64,000 nt of DNA, taken from the NCBI GenBank assembly GCA_017466725.1, contig JAFTTP010000001.1:62001-126000 (forward strand), in the 5' to 3' direction. Positions 1-7,864 of this stretch are shown here, piece by piece (position 1 is the first letter of the stretch; each line of letters begins with the position of its first letter). The notes under the pieces were generated by a model. That model saw only the letters and a program-made list of their open reading frames with translations, did no database searches and had not been told where the DNA came from. A program made the translations under genes and the position numbers. This stretch comes from Clostridia bacterium. GTDB lineage: Bacteria; Bacillota; Clostridia; Christensenellales; UBA1242.

Positions 1-547
1 GCCCGCCATCTGTAAACACATTGACAACTTCAAGGCCTTCAATTGTAAATATGCACATAGATGCACCAAGCATAAACAGCGAGAAGAATATTACAATGCC
101 ACACAGCAGCATACCAATCAGCACCGCCACCTTATCAATGCCCCAAGTAAAAGGTTGAATTGCACATGCGTAGATTAGCACTGCAAGTGCGACAACAACT
201 CTACCCATTTTAGAAAATTCTATTTCACTGCAAAGGGTTTGATGGAATATACTTCTTGGCCTTATGTAAAAGCTGTCAAGCCCACCACTTTGAATAAGTT
301 TGGCAAACCTGTCAAACCCACGTCCAAAGCACTCGGTAAACGAGAAACAGAAGTATACAACAGCATAAGAAATTGCAACTTGAGAAAACGACCACCCCGC
401 CACAACTTTAAATCGGTCAAACAGAAAGTACATGCTTGCAAGTGCAACAAGCGACACAATTGTTTGAGACAGCAAACTTAAGAAGAAGGATAATCTATAC
501 TGCAATAGTTTTTTAAAGTGCATTTTTAAAAATTTAAAATATAACAT
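1..547 (-). CDS. ABC-2 family permease subunit 2 (partial, cut by window start)
   Basis: This is the third gene of an ABC exporter operon. Its start lies at 547, preceded by a perfect AGGAGG, 3 nt after the stop of the first permease; at least 182 residues are open to the window edge and the C-terminus lies outside. Several hydrophobic segments alternate with short basic loops. The residue pattern (RLSFFLSLLSQTIVSL near the N-terminus, FTECFGRGFDRF around residue 75) matches the ABC-2 permeases that come in pairs with an ATPase of about 320 residues (Pfam ABC2_membrane_6 type). It would form the transmembrane channel as a heterodimer with the neighbouring permease. The substrate cannot be read from sequence; related systems export lipids, peptides or drugs. 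Confidence 0.85.
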   Translation of the reverse strand, partial: MLYFKFLKMHFKKLLQYRLSFFLSLLSQTIVSLVALASMYFLFDRFKVVAGWSFSQVAISYAVVYFCFSFTECFGRGFDRFAKLIQSGGLDSFYIRPRSIFHQTLCSEIEFSKMGRVVVALAVLIYACAIQPFTWGIDKVAVLIGMLLCGIVIFFSLFMLGASMCIFTIEGLEVVNVFTDGG

Positions 548-550
548 GCT

Positions 551-1354
551 TTAACCTCCTTGAACTTCCACTTTCTTTAAGCATCTATTCATAAGTACTT
601 TACCTAAAACTACAAACAGCATAAGCCAACCGACTTGAATTGCCGTTTGAATAAGTGCACTTTGAATGTCTATGCTTCCAACATAAGTTCTAAATGTAAG
701 ATCAGAAGTATATCTAAAAGGCAAAAAGTTTAGTATGTTTTGAATCCAGCCCGGCATCATTGGAATTGGGATTAAACTTCCGCCAAGAAGGGATGCAATT
801 GTTGTATAAATTGAGAATATGCCAAGCGAAGACATTGTTTTAAACAGCAGGCAATAGCAAACCATATTCATTGCAACAATCAGCAGGCCGCTTACAATCA
901 GGTTAAACAGCGACAAGAAGAACGCTCCAGCCGATGCAGGAAGCTCCAGCCCCACTCCTGTTGGCAACAAGATTGCAAATATAAGCACTGGCACAAATCT
1001 TAACAGCGTTTTTGCCACTTTTTCTGCAAACAAAGTGACCGACCAATTGTTGTACAGTTTCATAGGACGCACCATTTCGTAGCAGATGTTGCCCTGTTCT
1101 ATTTGGCCTACAATGTTTTTATTTTGGTCTATTGGGAAAAAGTACACGAAAAACATTTGTTGCAGCCATAAAAACGATACCATTTGGGTGGCGGTAAAGT
1201 TTTCAGGAATATTGCCCTGCTTATAGAAGGCCAGATATAAGAAAACATACATAAGCCCAAAACAGATTTGCGTAATTACACCAGCGTATGCCGCAGTGCG
1301 ATATTGCATGGTGTTGATAAACCTTATTTTAAAGATGCTTGCGTATGCTCTCAT
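551..1354 (-). CDS. ABC-2 family permease subunit 1
   Basis: A 267-residue integral membrane protein with about six hydrophobic segments. It overlaps the upstream ATPase by 4 nt (ATGA) and is followed after 3 nt by the second permease, so the three are translationally coupled. The motif FPIDQNKNIVGQIEQGNICYEMVRP around residues 70-95 is the conserved cytoplasmic loop of the ABC2_membrane_6 family, where a Q(I/L)..G.....L.RP motif contacts the ATPase. It probably makes a heterodimeric exporter channel with the partial permease next to it. No signal peptide is present. Confidence 0.88.
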   Translation of the reverse strand: MRAYASIFKIRFINTMQYRTAAYAGVITQICFGLMYVFLYLAFYKQGNIPENFTATQMVSFLWLQQMFFVYFFPIDQNKNIVGQIEQGNICYEMVRPMKLYNNWSVTLFAEKVAKTLLRFVPVLIFAILLPTGVGLELPASAGAFFLSLFNLIVSGLLIVAMNMVCYCLLFKTMSSLGIFSIYTTIASLLGGSLIPIPMMPGWIQNILNFLPFRYTSDLTFRTYVGSIDIQSALIQTAIQVGWLMLFVVLGKVLMNRCLKKVEVQGG

Positions 1355-2328
1355 AGGCCAAGCTCCTCATAAAGTTTCGAGATGACTTCTTCCAAATTGA
1401 TTGGATCGACATTGACATCATAGATTTTGTATTTTTTGCTTACCCTTTCAACAAAATCGGTAAGTTTAAAATTTTCATCTGAGGTTTTAAATGTGTGTTT
1501 TTTATCCACTTTGCTGACAAACTGACAACCTTCAATTTCAACTGACTGATAATCTTCTTCAAACTCGATGTCAATCGTCTTATGTTTAGAGTATTTATGT
1601 TTAATTTGGTCAAAAGATCCGTCGTACAAAAGTTTGCCTTTTCCAATTATAATAATACGGTTTGTAAGCGCCTCGATATCGTTCATATCGTGGGTTGTTA
1701 AGATGACAGTTATACCAAGTTCTTTATTTATTGTTTTGACAAATTCTCGCACCTTTAGTTTGCTTATGGCATCAAGGCCAATTGTAGGCTCGTCAAGGAA
1801 AAGAATTTTTGGTTTATGCAGCAACGAGCCGGCCAGTTCGCACTTCATTTTCTGCCCCAACGAAAGTTGCCTTAATGGAACATTTAAAAGTGACTGCAAA
1901 TCCAGTTTTTCAGTAAGCAAATCAAGTTGTTTTTTAAACTCGTCAGTAGGAATTTTGTAAATGTCTTTAAGTAAATGGAAGGAATCAATAACCGGAACAT
2001 CCCACCAAAGCTGACTTCGTTGCCCAAAGACAACACCTATGTCCTTCACATATTTTTCTCGGTCTTTCCAAGGGGTAAATCCGTTAATCACGCAATCGCC
2101 AGATGTTGGGGTTAAAATGCCGCACATAATTTTGATTGTGGTGCTTTTCCCTGCCCCGTTTGGTCCAAGATATCCCACGATTTCGCCTTCTTTGATGTTG
2201 AATGAAACATCATCAAGCGCACGTTTTTCAAGATACCTTCGTTTGAACAACCCTTTCACACTTCCCCAAAATCCTTTGTCTTTTTGGGCAATCTTGAAAG
2301 TTTTGCTCAGGTTTTTAACTTCAATCAC
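1351..2328 (-). CDS. ABC exporter ATP-binding subunit
   Basis: A 325-residue ATPase of the ABC-2 exporter. Visible motifs are Walker A GPNGAGKST (about 55-63), Q-loop region, signature LSLGQ, Walker B ILFLDEP and the H-loop TTHD. An insertion of about 20 basic/aromatic residues precedes Walker A, and about 80 residues follow the nucleotide domain, both usual for this family. I chose the GTG start at 2328 because AAAGGAGG sits 7 nt upstream; ATG codons further upstream lack a Shine-Dalgarno and would add low-quality sequence that overlaps the leader. The gene is first in the operon and lies behind a leader with a 7-codon ORF and a terminator, so expression is probably attenuated. Confidence 0.93.
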   Translation of the reverse strand: MIEVKNLSKTFKIAQKDKGFWGSVKGLFKRRYLEKRALDDVSFNIKEGEIVGYLGPNGAGKSTTIKIMCGILTPTSGDCVINGFTPWKDREKYVKDIGVVFGQRSQLWWDVPVIDSFHLLKDIYKIPTDEFKKQLDLLTEKLDLQSLLNVPLRQLSLGQKMKCELAGSLLHKPKILFLDEPTIGLDAISKLKVREFVKTINKELGITVILTTHDMNDIEALTNRIIIIGKGKLLYDGSFDQIKHKYSKHKTIDIEFEEDYQSVEIEGCQFVSKVDKKHTFKTSDENFKLTDFVERVSKKYKIYDVNVDPINLEEVISKLYEELGL

Positions 2329-2372
2329 AATTTTTCCTCCTTTTTTTATTTTTGCCATTACTTTGGGACGAC

Positions 2373-2397
2373 AAAAAAGCCTCTTTTTCAAAGAAGC
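2373..2397 (-). terminator. Intrinsic terminator in the leader of the ABC exporter operon
   Basis: On the minus strand an 8-bp stem (GCTTCTTT pairing with AAAGAGGC, one G-U) with a GAA loop is followed by six T. It lies between the promoter at about 2447-2480 and the GTG start at 2328 and ends no gene, so it is best read as an attenuator. Confidence 0.75.
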
Positions 2398-2415
2398 CCA
2401 AGCGAGTAAAAATCT

Positions 2416-2439
2416 TTAGTTTTTCAAAAATAATGACAT
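2416..2439 (-). CDS. Leaderless 7-residue upstream ORF (MSLFLKN) before the ABC attenuator
   Basis: ATG at 2439 starts only 7 nt after a TATATT box (or 12 nt after TATGAT), and the frame closes with TAA after seven codons, 19 nt before the terminator stem. There is no Shine-Dalgarno. The arrangement promoter - short ORF - terminator - ABC transporter is the layout of ribosome-mediated attenuation seen in some drug-inducible exporters. That the ORF is translated is inference. Confidence 0.4.
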   Translation of the reverse strand: MSLFLKN

Positions 2440-2446
2440 TAAATTT

Positions 2447-2480
2447 AATATATCATATATAGAATACAAAAAGCAAGCAA
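2447..2480 (-). promoter_or_regulatory. Promoter of the ABC exporter operon
   Basis: Two overlapping readings fit sigma-A: TTGCTT (2475-2480) - 17 nt - TATGAT (2452-2457), and TTGCTT (2471-2476) - 18 nt - TATATT (2447-2452). Confidence 0.6.
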
Positions 2481-2493
2481 TTTCAACAAAAAA

Positions 2494-2525
2494 AACAAGA
2501 TTTTTTGAAAAAATCTTGTTTTTTA
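2494..2525 (-). terminator. Terminator of thyX
   Basis: Near-perfect stem AACAAGATTTTTT/AAAAAATCTTGTT around 2498-2522, immediately after the thyX stop codon, with A/T runs on both sides so that it can also act on the other strand. Confidence 0.8.
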
Positions 2526-4067
2526 TTAAACCAAACTGTCTAAGCTTATTCCATCGCCAAATTTGCAATGTTCTTTGCAATCATAGCCAGCTGTACATCT
2601 TGCGCCTTTAGCCATTCTTTCAAACTTTTCAAGCATACGCATCACTTCAGCGTGTTTTGCAAGCAACACTTGAAGCATTTTGCCATTACCTGGAGAATGC
2701 GTCCTTGTTGCCAGCGTTTCAAGTTCTTGCTGCAGCGCACTTGCAAATTGCCTGCATTGCGCTTGAGTAAGGTCACGTATTTCTTTTTGAGCAAGTGCGC
2801 ACACTCTTTCATATCCTTTAAGCAAGAAGTCTGATGTCTTGCCAGTTTCAATGACTGGAAGAAGTCTGCCTTGTGGAATATGGTCGGCAACCGATTGTAT
2901 GTCTGCCAAGTATTGAGGTTCTAACTTTGTGCCTTTAATAATTGGTGGAACATAATACTGTGGCGTATAAACTTCAAACTCTTTTTCGCTGATGTGATGA
3001 GGATTAGTTCTGTGTCGTTGACTTTGTGCAAATGCCGCGCCAGACATTTGATATGAAATGGCAAAAACATCACTGTTTCTTGTTTCCTCAATAAGGGGTT
3101 CGCCAAATAATGAAAGTTTTCTGCCCTTCCCGTCAGCAATTGTGGCAGAATAAAGATTGTTTTCTTTAAACCACTTCACAAATTCCTTCATTGCAGGGAT
3201 GATTGGACCGTAGAATGCATTTGGATATTTTGATTTTATTACATCTTCAAACCAGTGGCAAATATAGTTAAATTGTCTAAAACTTGTTGTATAAACCATA
3301 TTTGATGGTGTAAAAATTGAAAGCATATATCTTGCATTTTCTTGTGCAAGTTTGCCAGTTCTTGCACCTCTGGCGTCAAAGAAAGGTTGGCATCTGCCAT
3401 ATTTTTCATCAATGGCTTTTTCAAAAATGCCCTTCCATTTATGGAAAAGTTCGCTTTCCTGCTCCTCCATTTCGTCCATTTCTGTGTATCTTGCACTCTT
3501 TTCGCTTGTACAATATTCTCTTTCATTATTAAGCACCATTGCAAGCGCCTTTGGTATGCCGGTAATTTCAAGCGTCATATGTGAATGCCCAAACGTTGAG
3601 TGGTGACCATTCTGTTCAACAACTTTGGCGATAATCCTAATGTCGCTAATACGCTTTTCTTGCAATTGTTTAAATGTATCTTTCATATAGCACGTGCTGC
3701 CCATAAGGCCGGCAACAATGCGGTTGAAATGCAAGTCGTATGTATAATGATAATGCTGTTTGCCTCCAATGGAAGTAAGCCAAATAAAACAATCATCAAG
3801 CAAAATGTTGCTTCTGGCAATGATGTTTTTCTTTTCAAACTTAAGCGCCTCTTTCTCGTCACCGGTGGCAACTTTGATTTTCGCTGAGAGCTCTTGCTCT
3901 TGCTCGATTGCGTCATAATAAGCAGCAACTTTAACTTTAAGTGTTCTAATAAATTGAGGGTTATACTTACCCTCTTTTTCCATGTCTGCAATTGCACGAG
4001 TGATAAGTTCGATGTCTGGTTGAAGTGGGCAATCCAGTTCGCTATGCATTTTGATTTGAATATTCAT
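2526..4067 (-). CDS. thyX: Long-form FAD-dependent thymidylate synthase (ThyX)
   Basis: A 513-residue ThyX-type flavoenzyme, making dTMP from dUMP with methylenetetrahydrofolate and NADPH. Classical ThyX proteins are about 220-250 residues; this one has the length of two domains. The first half has NER-x7-S followed by ARY (around residues 190-206), at the place of the classical RHR-x7-S-x-RY signature but with the first two catalytic-motif residues changed. The second half has RHR with a serine six rather than seven residues later. The ATG at 4067 has AGGGGG 6 nt upstream. The C-terminus is Cys-rich (CTAGYDCKEHC). It is monocistronic with its own promoter and terminator. No thyA is present in the window. 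Confidence 0.85.
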   Translation of the reverse strand: MNIQIKMHSELDCPLQPDIELITRAIADMEKEGKYNPQFIRTLKVKVAAYYDAIEQEQELSAKIKVATGDEKEALKFEKKNIIARSNILLDDCFIWLTSIGGKQHYHYTYDLHFNRIVAGLMGSTCYMKDTFKQLQEKRISDIRIIAKVVEQNGHHSTFGHSHMTLEITGIPKALAMVLNNEREYCTSEKSARYTEMDEMEEQESELFHKWKGIFEKAIDEKYGRCQPFFDARGARTGKLAQENARYMLSIFTPSNMVYTTSFRQFNYICHWFEDVIKSKYPNAFYGPIIPAMKEFVKWFKENNLYSATIADGKGRKLSLFGEPLIEETRNSDVFAISYQMSGAAFAQSQRHRTNPHHISEKEFEVYTPQYYVPPIIKGTKLEPQYLADIQSVADHIPQGRLLPVIETGKTSDFLLKGYERVCALAQKEIRDLTQAQCRQFASALQQELETLATRTHSPGNGKMLQVLLAKHAEVMRMLEKFERMAKGARCTAGYDCKEHCKFGDGISLDSLV

Positions 4068-4088
4068 AATTCCCCCTAAGCTGTTTTC

Positions 4089-4117
4089 ATTATACAACAC
4101 ACATAAAAATATTTCAA
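4089..4117 (-). promoter_or_regulatory. thyX promoter
   Basis: TTGAAA (4112-4117) - 17 nt - TATAAT (4089-4094) on the minus strand. Confidence 0.8.
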
Positions 4118-4130
4118 TAGAAAATTAAAA

Positions 4131-4156
4131 AAATCTCCCCATATGGAGAGATTTTA
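4131..4156 (-). terminator. Terminator downstream of the alpha-oxoamine synthase
   Basis: Stem AAATCTCC/GGAGAGATTT with a short loop (one G bulged), followed on the minus strand by T-rich sequence. Confidence 0.75.
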
Positions 4157-4158
4157 TT

Positions 4159-5364
4159 TTATCTTTCAAATGTCATTGTATCTAAAATGTCTAAAACTTC
4201 TTTAATTTTGTCTGCTGCCTCTTCACACATCTCTGGTGTATGGTCTGCAGTATAGCTTGTTCTTAAAAGTGCTTGTCCTACAGGTGTTGCAGGTGTAATA
4301 ACAGGGTTTACATAAACGCCTCTTTCAAGAAGAAGTTTGCATGCCAAAAATGCCTTTTCATCTTGGTATACGTAAATTGGTATGATTGGTGTTTCGCTTT
4401 CAATAATTTTTACGCCACGCTCTTTCAAACATTTTCTCATGTAAGCACTGATGTCATGAAGTCTTTGAACACGCTCTGGCTCTTTCTTCATAACATTAAG
4501 TGCAGCCCTTGCACAGCAAACTGATGCTGGAGTGATTGATGCAGAGAAAATGAATGGACGAGATGCGTGTTGAACATACTCAACAACCTCTTTCTTTCCG
4601 GCCATATATCCACCAAGAGATGCAAGTGATTTTGAGAAAGTACCCATGTAGATGTCAACTTCATCCTCAAGGCCAAAGTGGCTTGCAGTACCTCTTCCGC
4701 CTTCACCGATTACGCCAAGACCGTGTGCATCGTCAACCATAACTCTTGCGCCATATTTTTTTGCAAGCGCAACAATTTCAGGAAGTTTTGCAATGTCACC
4801 GCCCATTGAGAAAACGCCATCAGTGATGATTAAAATTCCGCAGTTTTCTGGAACTGATGCAAGCTTACGCTCTAAATCTTCCATATCGCTGTGGTTGTAT
4901 CTAAGCATTTTACCATAGCTTAATCTGCATCCATCATAAATTGATGCGTGATTTTCTTTATCGCAAATCATATAGTCATTTCTTCCAACGATGGCAGAGA
5001 TAATACCAAGGTTGCTTTGGAAACCTGTACTAAATGTGATTACCTTTTCTTTGTGTAAAAATTCAGCAAGTTCTTCCTCCAACTTCACGTGAAGGTCAAG
5101 TGTACCGTTTAAGAAACGAGAGCCGCTCATTCCGCTGCCATATTTTTGCACAGCCTCAACACCAGCTTTGATTACATCTGGGTGGTTGGTAAGTGCAAGG
5201 TAGTTGTTTGAGCCAAGCATAATTGTACGCTTACCTTCCATAGTAACAACTGTGCCTTGCCCTGATGTAAGTTGATGAAAGTAAGGATAAACCCCTTTCG
5301 CCCTTGCAACATCATAGATGTGTGTTTCTTTATAAACCTTATCAAATAAGTCTTTTCTTTCCAT
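4159..5364 (-). CDS. Alpha-oxoamine synthase (glycine C-acetyltransferase / 8-amino-7-oxononanoate synthase family)
   Basis: A 401-residue PLP enzyme of fold type I. The hallmark segments are the substrate-entry GSNNYLAL, the aspartate/histidine motif DDAHGLGVIG, and GTFSKSLASLGG, whose lysine binds PLP. The family condenses an amino acid with an acyl-CoA: Kbl (glycine + acetyl-CoA), BioF (alanine + pimeloyl-CoA) or serine palmitoyltransferase-like. Sequence alone does not separate these; no bio genes and no threonine dehydrogenase are nearby, so the substrate stays open. The start at 5364 has AGGGG 8 nt upstream. It is monocistronic with its own promoter and terminator. Confidence 0.88.
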   Translation of the reverse strand: MERKDLFDKVYKETHIYDVARAKGVYPYFHQLTSGQGTVVTMEGKRTIMLGSNNYLALTNHPDVIKAGVEAVQKYGSGMSGSRFLNGTLDLHVKLEEELAEFLHKEKVITFSTGFQSNLGIISAIVGRNDYMICDKENHASIYDGCRLSYGKMLRYNHSDMEDLERKLASVPENCGILIITDGVFSMGGDIAKLPEIVALAKKYGARVMVDDAHGLGVIGEGGRGTASHFGLEDEVDIYMGTFSKSLASLGGYMAGKKEVVEYVQHASRPFIFSASITPASVCCARAALNVMKKEPERVQRLHDISAYMRKCLKERGVKIIESETPIIPIYVYQDEKAFLACKLLLERGVYVNPVITPATPVGQALLRTSYTADHTPEMCEEAADKIKEVLDILDTMTFER

Positions 5365-5400
5365 TTTTAAACCCCTTTTTAAAACATTCACAAATACAAT

Positions 5401-5428
5401 ATCATATTTATTTTTAAAATGCAAACAA
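5401..5428 (-). promoter_or_regulatory. Promoter of the alpha-oxoamine synthase gene
   Basis: TTGTTT (5423-5428) - 16 nt - TATGAT (5401-5406) on the minus strand. Confidence 0.55.
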
Positions 5429-5458
5429 AATTAACATGTTTTTCAAAAAAATATTTAC

Positions 5459-5575
5459 AAACGCTACATCCCTTTAAAATAAAGAAGAAAAGGCATTTTT
5501 TTTATTTTAAAACTTTTAACTTTCAAATTTTTAAAAAAAAGCTATGTTCCTTTAAAATAAAGGGCTGTAGCGTTT
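5459..5575. repeat. 18-bp inverted repeat in a divergent intergenic region
   Basis: Arms 5459-5476 and 5558-5575 are inverted copies differing at one base (AAACGCTACA[T/G]CCCTTTA). The inner part also contains a direct repeat (CCTTTAAAATAAAG at 5471-5484 and 5549-5562). The spacer of about 80 nt has no coding potential. The rest of this 330-nt gap (5365-5694) holds the two flanking promoters. It might be a small MITE-like relic or a transcript-end structure. Confidence 0.6.
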
Positions 5576-5642
5576 ACAAAGCAAAAACGACATAAAAATC
5601 AAACATGGTCAACTTTCTCACATCAACATTTCATTAAAACAG

Positions 5643-5671
5643 TTGCTGAAAAAATTAAAATATGTTATACT
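5643..5671 (+). promoter_or_regulatory. Promoter of the metallo-beta-lactamase-fold gene
   Basis: TTGCTG (5643-5648) - 17 nt - TATACT (5666-5671), followed by AAGGAAGG and the ATG at 5695. Confidence 0.7.
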
Positions 5672-5694
5672 ACAATTACACAAAGGAAGGAATT

Positions 5695-6402
5695 ATGAAA
5701 TTAAAAGTTTTGGGATGTTCAAACTCATGGACTACACGATGGACTTCTTGCTATATGGTCAACGATGATATTTTAATGGACTGCGGATGTGATGCATACA
5801 AAGCCTACATACAAACAGGCAAGCCGCTCACTGACATTAAGTTGTTTTTAATAACACACTTTCATGCAGACCATTTATACGGTTTAAATGTGTTTTTAAC
5901 AACTGTACATCGCCTGCATAAGCAAATTGATTATAAACCTACAATTGTCGGGCCAAAAGGAATACAAGCCATGTGCGAAAGGGTTTTCGCAACATCAAAC
6001 CTTATAGAGTTTGACTTTACTGGGCTTGTCAACTTTGTTGAAATTGAGGATGGCTCTTCGCTGGAATATAACGGCATTAAAATTACCGCACACAAACTTG
6101 ACCATGGCGACGTGATTGACTTTGGATATATCCTCTCGCAAAATGGCAAATCAATAGGATACACCGGCGATACAACGCTTGTAAACGCATTGTATGGTTT
6201 TATTGAAAAGTGCGACATCTGCATGATGAATATAAGCAGAATGCTTACAAACCTTAAACATTTAGGCGTAGATGCTTTTAAAATGCTTTTAGAAAAATAT
6301 CCAAACAAAAAACTTCTTGCCACACATTGCGACGAAGATGTTTACAATCTGCCACTTTTGCAAGATAAACGCGTTGAAGAAGGCATGATTATAGAGATTT
6401 AA
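5695..6402 (+). CDS. Metallo-beta-lactamase-fold hydrolase (RNase Z-like)
   Basis: A 235-residue MBL-fold protein. Metal ligands are visible in order: THFHADH (HxHxDH, about residue 60), the later GDTT aspartate motif (SIGYTGDTT, about 160) and the C-terminal ATHCDED histidine (about 215). The aspartate of the second motif follows the RNase Z/phosphodiesterase branch rather than glyoxalase II. The usual long exosite of tRNase Z is not evident, so it may act on another phosphodiester. ATG at 5695 has AAGGAAGG upstream; a start at 5662 would lie inside the promoter. It is transcribed alone, divergent from the synthase gene. Confidence 0.85.
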   Translation: MKLKVLGCSNSWTTRWTSCYMVNDDILMDCGCDAYKAYIQTGKPLTDIKLFLITHFHADHLYGLNVFLTTVHRLHKQIDYKPTIVGPKGIQAMCERVFATSNLIEFDFTGLVNFVEIEDGSSLEYNGIKITAHKLDHGDVIDFGYILSQNGKSIGYTGDTTLVNALYGFIEKCDICMMNISRMLTNLKHLGVDAFKMLLEKYPNKKLLATHCDEDVYNLPLLQDKRVEEGMIIEI

Positions 6403-6432
6403 AAAAGAGGGCAAATCCACCCTCTTTTTTCA
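6402..6432 (+). terminator. Terminator of the MBL-fold gene
   Basis: Stem GAGGG/CCCTC (extended by A/T pairs to AAAAAAGAGGG/CCCTCTTTTTT) directly after the stop; symmetric, so it also serves the convergent gene. Confidence 0.85.
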
Positions 6433-6441
6433 TTATGTTTA

Positions 6442-6789
6442 TTAAGGTTTAAGGTTTTCTTCACATTTTTCGCAAATTGTTCTTTCTTCTGGAATTTCAA
6501 CACCACAATTTGAACATTTGTGCATATTTACAGTACCTTTGCCAAGATTTCCTTCTGCAATACTTCCTTGTGTTGCCTGAACTGCACTTGACGTCCATGT
6601 AAATATCACCCCTACAACAACACCGGCAACAGCAGCAACAAGCAGCACAATTCCGCCAATGATAAGCCCCGCACTTCCTTTCGCAAGCGCAAGCATTAAA
6701 ATTCCGCCAACAAGTGCAAGGGCAGAAATTACTAAAAGTATAATTCCAAGGTTTTTAAGTTGGCTTTTTCTTTTTTCAATTAAATTCAT
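6442..6789 (-). CDS. Small two-helix membrane protein with C-terminal zinc ribbon
   Basis: A 115-residue protein with two hydrophobic helices (about 14-36 and 40-66) and a C-terminal CSNCG...CEKCE zinc ribbon (about 92-111). It is the third gene of a row with a YdjG-like zinc-ribbon protein and a YdjI-like SPFH protein, 13 nt downstream of the former, with an AAGGAG Shine-Dalgarno. The combination of zinc ribbons with membrane segments suggests a subunit or adaptor of the same membrane complex. I do not recognise a named family. Confidence 0.75.
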   Translation of the reverse strand: MNLIEKRKSQLKNLGIILLVISALALVGGILMLALAKGSAGLIIGGIVLLVAAVAGVVVGVIFTWTSSAVQATQGSIAEGNLGKGTVNMHKCSNCGVEIPEERTICEKCEENLKP

Positions 6790-6802
6790 TTTATATCTCC
6801 TT

Positions 6803-7864
6803 TTATATTAATAAAGTAAGTAGTATTATTGAAAGTACAAACAATATCGGCAAAATTACAACAAGTGCAATCTTCCCTCCCGATTTTGGCACTTTACCAC
6901 CAACGGCACCCGATTGACCGTTGATTACATTTGAATATTGCTTTCCCTTATATGTAAAATTCACTCTATACATAGGTAAAACACAATAAGAATAGTTTTT
7001 GCTCAAATAAGTTGTATCCATATTAAACTTGCTTATTCCGTCGTATCTATAACCACTAAGAATTTTATATTTTATATCGTTTTCTATAATTGTCTTAGCA
7101 GTCGCAAACGTGTCTTTTATGCTGCTTGAATAACATTCAAGGGCATAGCCTGAAATAAATTCATTAGTAAAACACTTTGCCTGCGTAAAATCGTATGGTC
7201 GCACCCAAGATAGTTCACGCTGCTCAAGTTTTGTGCTGGCCTCAATTTCAATATTTGCGTGCTGAGTGCTTTTGGTTCCGCTTATATTAAAATACCTATA
7301 CTTTGTGTGATAGCGTCCTTCTTTATCTCGCACAGTATAAGTTTCATACAGAACACCATCATATGATGTCAAACAGTTTGCATCATATACAAAAGCAGGG
7401 AAATAGTACGCACGTATTGCATCGGCTTTTAAATTTTGTTTTAACTGTTTAGGCACAAACCAGTTTTTTTGAATTTTTGCCCTAAACGTTTCTTCTGCAA
7501 GTTTCTTGCCAATTCTAAACGGAACAACAGCATCTGGTTTAACTCCTTCGCCGCCAGTTTCGGCCGACACAAGCGACGTGTCACAATATGGACAATTTGC
7601 TGAAACTTGATAGCCTTGCAAAACTACAGATGCGCCACAATTTTTGCATTTCATAATTTTTTCATCTTGAGCCCACTTTTCATTTGCATCCATAGAAGGA
7701 TTTTCTAGGTCAAAATCATGTTTTGCGTATTGCGTTTTGCTGTGTATTATTTCAATGTTTTGGCAGGATGGGCAGCTAAGACATTGTCCATCCGGATTAA
7801 ACACCATATCATCACCGCAACTTGGACATTTAGTAAAAGTTGCGGATATTTTTTTCTTATTCAT
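6803..7864 (-). CDS. YdjG-like zinc-ribbon membrane protein
   Basis: A 353-residue protein with an N-terminal CPSCG...CPSC ribbon (about 13-34), a second CKNCG...CPYC ribbon (about 73-94), a long soluble domain (motif IRAYYFPAFVYDANC) and one C-terminal transmembrane helix (about 330-352). The order matches Bacillus YdjG-type proteins, which with YdjH anchor PspA and the SPFH protein YdjI at the membrane. The stop overlaps the upstream SPFH start by one base (TAATG), so the genes are coupled. No PspA homologue is visible in the window, which makes the module incomplete compared with Bacillus. Confidence 0.72.
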   Translation of the reverse strand: MNKKKISATFTKCPSCGDDMVFNPDGQCLSCPSCQNIEIIHSKTQYAKHDFDLENPSMDANEKWAQDEKIMKCKNCGASVVLQGYQVSANCPYCDTSLVSAETGGEGVKPDAVVPFRIGKKLAEETFRAKIQKNWFVPKQLKQNLKADAIRAYYFPAFVYDANCLTSYDGVLYETYTVRDKEGRYHTKYRYFNISGTKSTQHANIEIEASTKLEQRELSWVRPYDFTQAKCFTNEFISGYALECYSSSIKDTFATAKTIIENDIKYKILSGYRYDGISKFNMDTTYLSKNYSYCVLPMYRVNFTYKGKQYSNVINGQSGAVGGKVPKSGGKIALVVILPILFVLSIILLTLLI

